Below are positions 7,651 to 11,427 of a stretch of DNA of 11,427 nt, piece after piece. The stretch is taken from positions 1-11,427 of the forward strand of contig JAJFJI010000013.1 of the NCBI GenBank assembly GCA_021774205.1. Direction: 5' to 3'. The notes beneath the pieces are model-generated. The model saw only the letters and a program-made list of their open reading frames with translations. It ran no database searches and had not been told where the DNA came from. The position numbers and the translations under genes are program-made. Every line of letters begins with the position of its first letter. Position 1 is the first letter of the stretch. The DNA comes from Nitrosomonas sp. (GTDB lineage Bacteria; Pseudomonadota; Gammaproteobacteria; Burkholderiales; Nitrosomonadaceae).

Positions 7651-7745
7651 CGATCACAAGATGTCCCGTCACTACGTTGCAGCGATTGCCAATGGAATAA
7701 CCATTGTCTACATGCTGCGTTTTGTGTCGAAACATCTTGTGATCG
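7651..7745 (-). ncRNA. Unit 2 hairpin (structured DNA or RNA)
   Basis: Outer stem: CGATCACAAGATGT (7651-7664) pairs perfectly with ACATCTTGTGATCG (7732-7745), then two positions that are T-G only on the minus strand, then CG and CAC against GTG around one mismatch, giving about 22 paired positions. An inner helix GCAGC/GCTGC follows. The apex, 7690-7706, is the exact reverse complement of the unit 1 apex. Read on the minus strand, segment lengths match unit 1 exactly. Expression is not known. Confidence 0.55.
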
Positions 7746-7778
7746 CTGTATCTGAAAAAATCAAATTGAAGGCGTGCT
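7746..7778 (-). repeat. Conserved box of unit 2
   Basis: Read on the minus strand it starts AGCACGCCTTCAATTTGAT and ends AGATACAG. It is the right terminal inverted repeat of the twin-hairpin element and differs from the unit 1 box at four positions (14, 20, 24 and 26). Confidence 0.9.
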
Positions 7779-7818
7779 GCGATCGTCATGATCTTCTAAA
7801 TTTCTCGCAAGGTTAATA

Positions 7819-8991
7819 ATGAGCACAATAATGGCAGATCAGGCATTTATTGCCGATAATGTAACTGAACAAGCGCGACCCAAACTAATCCAGAAAAATT
7901 CAATCATTAATGAAATAACCTATGATAGCCGTACTGGGCAGGTTTATAAAATCTGGTTGCTCAATCTGTTCATGAATATCATCACGCTTGGCATTTATAA
8001 CTTTTGGGGGAAGACGCGGCTTCGTAAATATGTAGCCGGCTCATTTTCCCTGCATGGCGACCGGTTCGAGTACACGGGAACCGGGAAAGAGCTTTTCTTA
8101 GGCTTCCTGAAAGCCATTCCAGTTCTTTTTGGAATTTATACCCCTTTTTTGATTGCCGCCATAATTGCGCCCGACGCAGCCTGGCCAGTCGTGTTTTTAC
8201 TTCTGTTTTTTTATGTCATCCCCGTTGCGTTATATTCTGCCCTGCGCTATCGCTTGAGTCGACTGCAATGGCGAGGCATTCGTTATCGCCTTGAGGGATC
8301 AACCCTAAAATACGCAAATCTTTTTCTATGGCGAGGATTCTTAGATATTATTTCACTTGGAATTTTACTACCATATTCTGATATAAAAAAGTACCAGCAC
8401 AAAGTAAAAAATGCCTATTATGGTGACATTCCATTTAGTTTTTCTGGAAACGGAAAAAACCTGATGAACATTCATCTTGCGACCTATGCAATAGCCATCG
8501 GTTTATTATTCATTGTGTTATTAGGCATGCAATTAATATCGGCTTCCTTGCCAATCGCGGAAATTTTAATGGCTGCGCAAGGCACGCCCGGCATAAATTC
8601 TTTACAATTATTTTCTGGAAAACCTGTTTTTCTTACTGCTATCGCATTTATTCTTTTACCGTTTCTACTTTTTCCACTTGCACGATTAATGTACAAAACC
8701 GCACTAATCCATGAAATGATTAATAACTTACATGCCGCCGATATCGGTTTCAGAAGTACCGTTACAACCATAGCGCTACTCAAGCTAAAACTTGGCAATT
8801 TTTTTATTCTGATCGGCACGTTCGGCATAGGCATGCCTTATATTATGCAGCGCAATTTACGTTTCTTCGCTGAGCATACACAAATTAAAGGGGATCTGGA
8901 AACCTCCAAAATTAACCAGACCGCCAGTCAAAAATCCGCTGACGCCGAGGGTCTTCATGAAGTCCTGGATCTAAACACTGGCTTGATTTAA
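7819..8991 (+). CDS. yjgN: YjgN-family (DUF898) multi-pass inner membrane protein
   Basis: The 390-residue protein is hydrophobic, with likely membrane segments at about 43-62, 92-117, 121-142, 167-186, 219-243, 267-291 and 323-343. The DUF898 signature is clear: VYKIWLLNLFMNIITLGIY followed by NFWGKTRLRKYVAGSFSLHGDRFEYTGTG. The pattern of a hydrophobic stretch ending in LGI, an aromatic/basic segment and a small beta-like strand appears three times (about 35-85, 155-208 and 311-358), so the protein looks internally repeated. The length matches E. coli YjgN (about 398). AAGG six bases before ATG 7819 supports the start. Its stop overlaps the ATG of the M48 protease by one base (TAATG), which implies co-translation and a shared envelope task. 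The molecular function of the family is not established. The gene begins 40 bases after the twin-hairpin element. Confidence 0.92.
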   Translation: MSTIMADQAFIADNVTEQARPKLIQKNSIINEITYDSRTGQVYKIWLLNLFMNIITLGIYNFWGKTRLRKYVAGSFSLHGDRFEYTGTGKELFLGFLKAIPVLFGIYTPFLIAAIIAPDAAWPVVFLLLFFYVIPVALYSALRYRLSRLQWRGIRYRLEGSTLKYANLFLWRGFLDIISLGILLPYSDIKKYQHKVKNAYYGDIPFSFSGNGKNLMNIHLATYAIAIGLLFIVLLGMQLISASLPIAEILMAAQGTPGINSLQLFSGKPVFLTAIAFILLPFLLFPLARLMYKTALIHEMINNLHAADIGFRSTVTTIALLKLKLGNFFILIGTFGIGMPYIMQRNLRFFAEHTQIKGDLETSKINQTASQKSADAEGLHEVLDLNTGLI

Positions 8992-10112
8992 TGACCCTAA
9001 TTTCTTTTGAGGCAAAGTTTTATGATGGAGAAAAGGCAACGCCCTATCAGGTGCTTGTCGAGATATACCGCACAAACTTGCATATCGAAACGCCAGATAA
9101 ATCTTTGGAGAGAAACTGGCCTTATAAGGAAATAAAAATACTGGAACAGCCTGTGCCGCCGCAACCGGCCAGACTCACCGCTAGAAAAACCCCAAACGCC
9201 CGGCTTTACATCGAACCAGAAAACTGGAGCCACCTAAAAGCAAAACTTCCAAAAAGCGCTTTTCCAGGCATCACCCTCTCCACAAGCTGGAATTATTTGA
9301 TGGGTTATGCAGGATTGTCTGTCACTTTTATTTTGGGAACTGTTTTATTCGGCCCAAAATTGTTTGAATACGCCAGCCAAATGATCCCGCAAAGCACTGA
9401 GAAAAAAATCGGGCAGTTGGCCATTGAATCTTCAATAAATGGCCCCGTATGTGTTGCACCAAAAGGGCAAGCGTCGCTTGAAAAAATGGTTCAAAAACTT
9501 CAGCAAGGCATGAAGCGTGACATCGCATTTAATGTTCGCGTCGTTTCAGATGATGAAACACTCAATGCGCTTGCCGCACCTGGTGGGCACTTGGTGATTT
9601 TCAGTGGTATTTTAAAAAAAGCAGATTCTGTAGATGAGGTAGCTAGCATACTCGCGCATGAAATGGCGCATATCGAAATGAATCACCCGATGAAATCGCT
9701 TACCCGGAATCTAGGGATTTCCTTGACGTTGCAAATGATGTTTGGCAATACAGGTGCGATTAGCAATACTGCAAAACTCGCCGGGATTTTTAATCAGCTT
9801 CACTATAATCGACAAGACGAACTCGAGGCAGATCTAGTTGGCCAGAACCTCCTCAGAAAAGCCAATATTGACCCGTCAGGCCTAGGGTTGTTTTTTGAAC
9901 GCCTCAAGAAAGAAGAAGCAGAAAGACGCAGCGGTGATGAATCTGATTTTCCTGAATTTCTGGTGTATTTCTCAACGCATCCACACACGCAAACACGTAT
10001 CAACAAGCTTAAAACCGACGAAATACGTGCCACAAATTATAAAAAAACGCTTGATGAAAAAGAATGGCAAGCTTTAAAAGATATTTGCGTAGAAAGAATG
10101 GATTTCAACTAA
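8991..10112 (+). CDS. Membrane-anchored M48-family zinc metalloprotease
   Basis: The 373-residue protein has three parts. Residues 1-88 form a small beta-rich N-terminal domain (ISFEAKFYDGEKATPYQVL, RNWPYKEIKIL) like the one I know as DUF7092 in proteobacterial M48 proteins. One membrane segment follows at about 102-121 (YLMGYAGLSVTFILGTVLFG). The rest is the peptidase domain, with the zinc motif HEMAH at 223-227 preceded by ILA, and ELEAD at 277-281 giving the third ligand, Glu277. GGHLVIFSGIL (about 197-207) is typical of the BepA/LoiP-like M48 group. The expected role is proteolytic quality control at the cell envelope, probably with the catalytic domain outside the cytoplasm, but substrates are unknown. 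Translation starts on the last base of the yjgN stop codon. No lipobox or cleavable signal peptide is visible. Confidence 0.93.
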   Translation: MTLISFEAKFYDGEKATPYQVLVEIYRTNLHIETPDKSLERNWPYKEIKILEQPVPPQPARLTARKTPNARLYIEPENWSHLKAKLPKSAFPGITLSTSWNYLMGYAGLSVTFILGTVLFGPKLFEYASQMIPQSTEKKIGQLAIESSINGPVCVAPKGQASLEKMVQKLQQGMKRDIAFNVRVVSDDETLNALAAPGGHLVIFSGILKKADSVDEVASILAHEMAHIEMNHPMKSLTRNLGISLTLQMMFGNTGAISNTAKLAGIFNQLHYNRQDELEADLVGQNLLRKANIDPSGLGLFFERLKKEEAERRSGDESDFPEFLVYFSTHPHTQTRINKLKTDEIRATNYKKTLDEKEWQALKDICVERMDFN

Positions 10113-10225
10113 ACCAAACCCAGAAAATCAGCTAAATAACATCCGGCAAAGGTTCATTAACACAGTAGACGCTTAACGGCTTTGCCTACACATACACACC
10201 TAATTTTATCTGTTCATGACACCGC

Positions 10226-10254
10226 TTGATTACCAATAAAAACGCGCATAATAT
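10226..10254 (+). promoter_or_regulatory. Candidate sigma-70 promoter for the sensor gene
   Basis: TTGATT (10226-10231) and TAATAT (10249-10254) are spaced by 17 bases and each matches the consensus at four of six positions. If used, it would leave a leader of about 210 bases holding the inverted repeat at 10275-10390. AT-rich sequence makes such matches common. Confidence 0.25.
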
Positions 10255-10274
10255 GTTTGTCAAGCCCTTCAATA

Positions 10275-10390
10275 GAGACAAATTAACTCGTGCCCAGAAA
10301 TTTTTTCTTGAGCTGAATCGCACGCTTCCTTTTAATGTATCCTACACTATTTCTTACGCTGTTAAGGATACGAAAAATGTAATTTGTCTC
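10275..10390 (+). repeat. Nested inverted repeats in the sensor gene leader
   Basis: GAGACAAATTA (10275-10285) pairs perfectly over 11 bases with TAATTTGTCTC (10380-10390). Inside are two further short helices, CGTGC/GCACG (10289-10293, 10320-10324) and GTATCC/GGATAC (10337-10342, 10366-10371), so the segment could fold as a three-way junction. It matches no riboswitch I recognise, and an 11-base repeat in AT-rich DNA may be chance. Confidence 0.4.
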
Positions 10391-10469
10391 GGTCTGAACA
10401 GGAGTATGAGCCATAGGTCACCAAACCCACGCTGATCGACCATATTTTTTTAGGAGACTGGTAATAATA

Positions 10470-11427
10470 GTGCCTCTAAAAAGTAACTGGTTTTACCTTC
10501 ATTTTACTTTGCTATGCGGCCTACTGATGTTGTGTACCCATGTGCACGGACAGTCACTTGATGTAGCAAAACTGACTAACAAGCCAGCTGGTTTGACAGA
10601 CAAATTGCGTTTTGCGTCCTCTCAAGCATGCCCTGATGCAAACTTTGAAACAATTATAAAATGTGATGCACTCCAATATGCGAAACAGGATGAGCTCAAC
10701 TTCGGTTTTTTGAATGAGAAGCATTGGTTTGTATTTTCCCTTGAAAATTCGGCCAACGTCGAGAAACAAGTATATGTTGAAGTAGCGTATGCATTACTCG
10801 ACAAGGTTCATATTAAGGGACTGGATGAAACTGGCACAGTCAAATTCGACCACCGAACTGGCGACCTACTGCCCTTTAACACGCGGCCAGTTAAGTATCC
10901 AACCTATGTGCTTCCTGTACAGATAGAGGCAAAAAGCAAAATAGATTTACGAATACGGGTAGAAACAGGTTCTTCGTTGCAGGTGCCAATTTATATCTGG
11001 CAGCCAGAAAATTTTATCGCATACAAAAGCATAGAAATCCTGATTTTTGGATTGTTTATTGGTGCTATGGTAGTCATGGCGATTTACAATTTTCTTCTAT
11101 TTCTATCCACGCAGGAAAAAAGTTATCTTTATCTCGCCGCTACGGTATTTTTTTATGCGCTAGTCCAAAGCGACTTAACCGGGATAAGCTTCGCTTATTT
11201 GTGGCCGCATGCGCCGAATTGGAATAACAACAGCCTGATTATTGTGTCTAACTTCGCGATTATCTGCCTGTCATTATTCTCCTCAGAATTTTTACGCCTT
11301 GATGAACAAAGCGTTTACACAAGAAATCTGCTAAGCGCTGGTAACTTGATTGCGCTATTGTGGATAGCGCTCATTCCTTTTGTGGCGTATCTTCACTTAA
11401 TTGTGGGTACGGCATGTACTATCGCGT
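10470..11427 (+). CDS. 7TMR-DISM membrane sensor protein, 3' part cut by the window edge
   Basis: The open frame runs from GTG 10470 to the window end (319 residues so far). It begins with a signal-peptide-like segment (about 8-22, FYLHFTLLCGLLMLC). The periplasmic 7TMR-DISMED2 domain follows at about 65-180 (DELNFGFLNEKHWFVFSLEN, VEVAYALLDKVHI, LPVQIEAKSKIDLRIRVET). The start of the 7TMR-DISM transmembrane domain comes next, with segments at about 188-212, 219-239, 254-276 and 287-308. Such proteins sense a periplasmic, possibly carbohydrate-like, ligand and usually end in a GGDEF, histidine kinase or other output domain, which lies outside the window. The GTG start gives a complete signal peptide; AGGAG lies 13 bases upstream, longer than usual, so the exact start is uncertain. 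ATG 10527 would cut away most of the signal peptide. Confidence 0.88.
   Translation, partial: MPLKSNWFYLHFTLLCGLLMLCTHVHGQSLDVAKLTNKPAGLTDKLRFASSQACPDANFETIIKCDALQYAKQDELNFGFLNEKHWFVFSLENSANVEKQVYVEVAYALLDKVHIKGLDETGTVKFDHRTGDLLPFNTRPVKYPTYVLPVQIEAKSKIDLRIRVETGSSLQVPIYIWQPENFIAYKSIEILIFGLFIGAMVVMAIYNFLLFLSTQEKSYLYLAATVFFYALVQSDLTGISFAYLWPHAPNWNNNSLIIVSNFAIICLSLFSSEFLRLDEQSVYTRNLLSAGNLIALLWIALIPFVAYLHLIVGTACTIA

Larger units (their letters stand above)
7514..7778. repeat. Twin-hairpin inverted element, unrecognised
   Basis: Two 128-nt units lie tail to tail, separated by nine bases (7642-7650). Unit 1 reads on the plus strand (7514-7641), unit 2 on the minus strand (7778-7651). Each begins with a 33-nt box and continues into a 95-nt hairpin built as 22 stem, 17 internal, 17 apex, 17 internal, 22 stem. 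The boxes agree at 29 of 33 positions and the apex CAATGGTTATTCCATTG is identical, but the 22-bp stems are different sequences that each pair with themselves. On one strand the whole element can fold as a three-way junction, with the boxes forming the trunk and the two hairpins the arms. It fills most of the 342-base gap between the divergent methyltransferase and yjgN starts. I know of no described family with this layout; regulatory RNA pair, mobile element or recombination site all remain possible. Confidence 0.85.
10113..10469. other. 357-base intergenic region before the membrane sensor gene
   Basis: Just after the protease gene GGCAAAG (10145-10151) can pair with CTTTGCC (10180-10186), but the loop is long and no T-run follows, so it is at best a weak terminator. 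A possible promoter and an inverted-repeat block are listed separately. A TTG-started frame of 69 codons (10226-10435) has no ribosome binding site and no family look, and I do not call it. Confidence 0.55.

Noticed and set aside
7592..7789. A 65-codon minus-strand frame ending in a hydrophobic stretch
   Set aside because: It lies wholly inside the twin-hairpin element, has no ribosome binding site, and its residues follow the inverted repeats; the DNA structure explains it better than a protein does.
10226..10435. A 69-codon plus-strand frame starting TTG
   Set aside because: It has a rare start, no ribosome binding site and no family resemblance, and it overlaps the inverted-repeat leader; it is probably a chance frame.
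10113..10469. A c-di-GMP (GEMM) riboswitch before the sensor gene
   Set aside because: I looked for the conserved GEMM core and tetraloop-receptor features and did not find them.

Overview
The window reads as a chromosomal segment of a Gram-negative proteobacterium. Protein styles (FadE with a long C-terminal region, DapE, a YjgN/M48 pair, a 7TMR-DISM sensor) and moderate GC fit a betaproteobacterium, possibly Nitrosomonas-like. That placement is an inference from protein flavour, not a measured assignment.

Layout. From 1 to 275 (minus) lies the 5' part of a YajD-type HNH nuclease gene. From 5151 down to 369 (minus) runs a compact fatty-acid operon: fadE-type acyl-CoA dehydrogenase, then a long-chain acyl-CoA ligase, then a YciA-type acyl-CoA thioesterase broken by one in-frame TAA. 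fadE also carries a perfect hexanucleotide repeat that writes a Glu-Thr tract. After a 302-base intergenic region, dapE (plus, lysine/peptidoglycan biosynthesis) runs 5454-6593. A class I methyltransferase gene (minus, 6811-7476) converges on it. Between the two 3' ends sits a 159-bp terminal-inverted-repeat element flanked by CTAG, which looks like a MITE.

The most remarkable object is at 7514-7778. It fills most of the space between the divergent methyltransferase and yjgN genes. It consists of two 128-nt units placed tail to tail. Each unit has a nearly identical 33-nt box followed by a 95-nt hairpin with the exact layout 22-17-17-17-22. Box and hairpin apex are conserved between units, but the 22-bp stems have unrelated sequences that still pair. 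I do not recognise it as any described element.

From 7819 to 10112 (plus) a YjgN-family multi-pass membrane protein and a membrane-anchored M48 metalloprotease overlap by one base (TAATG), so they are probably translationally coupled. After a 357-base gap with an inverted-repeat leader, a 7TMR-DISM membrane sensor gene starts at 10470 (GTG) and runs off the window.

How the genes work together: the ligase activates fatty acids to acyl-CoA, FadE makes the trans-2-enoyl-CoA, and the thioesterase would have hydrolysed excess acyl-CoA. The YjgN/M48 pair is likely an envelope module. The other genes look like independent units.
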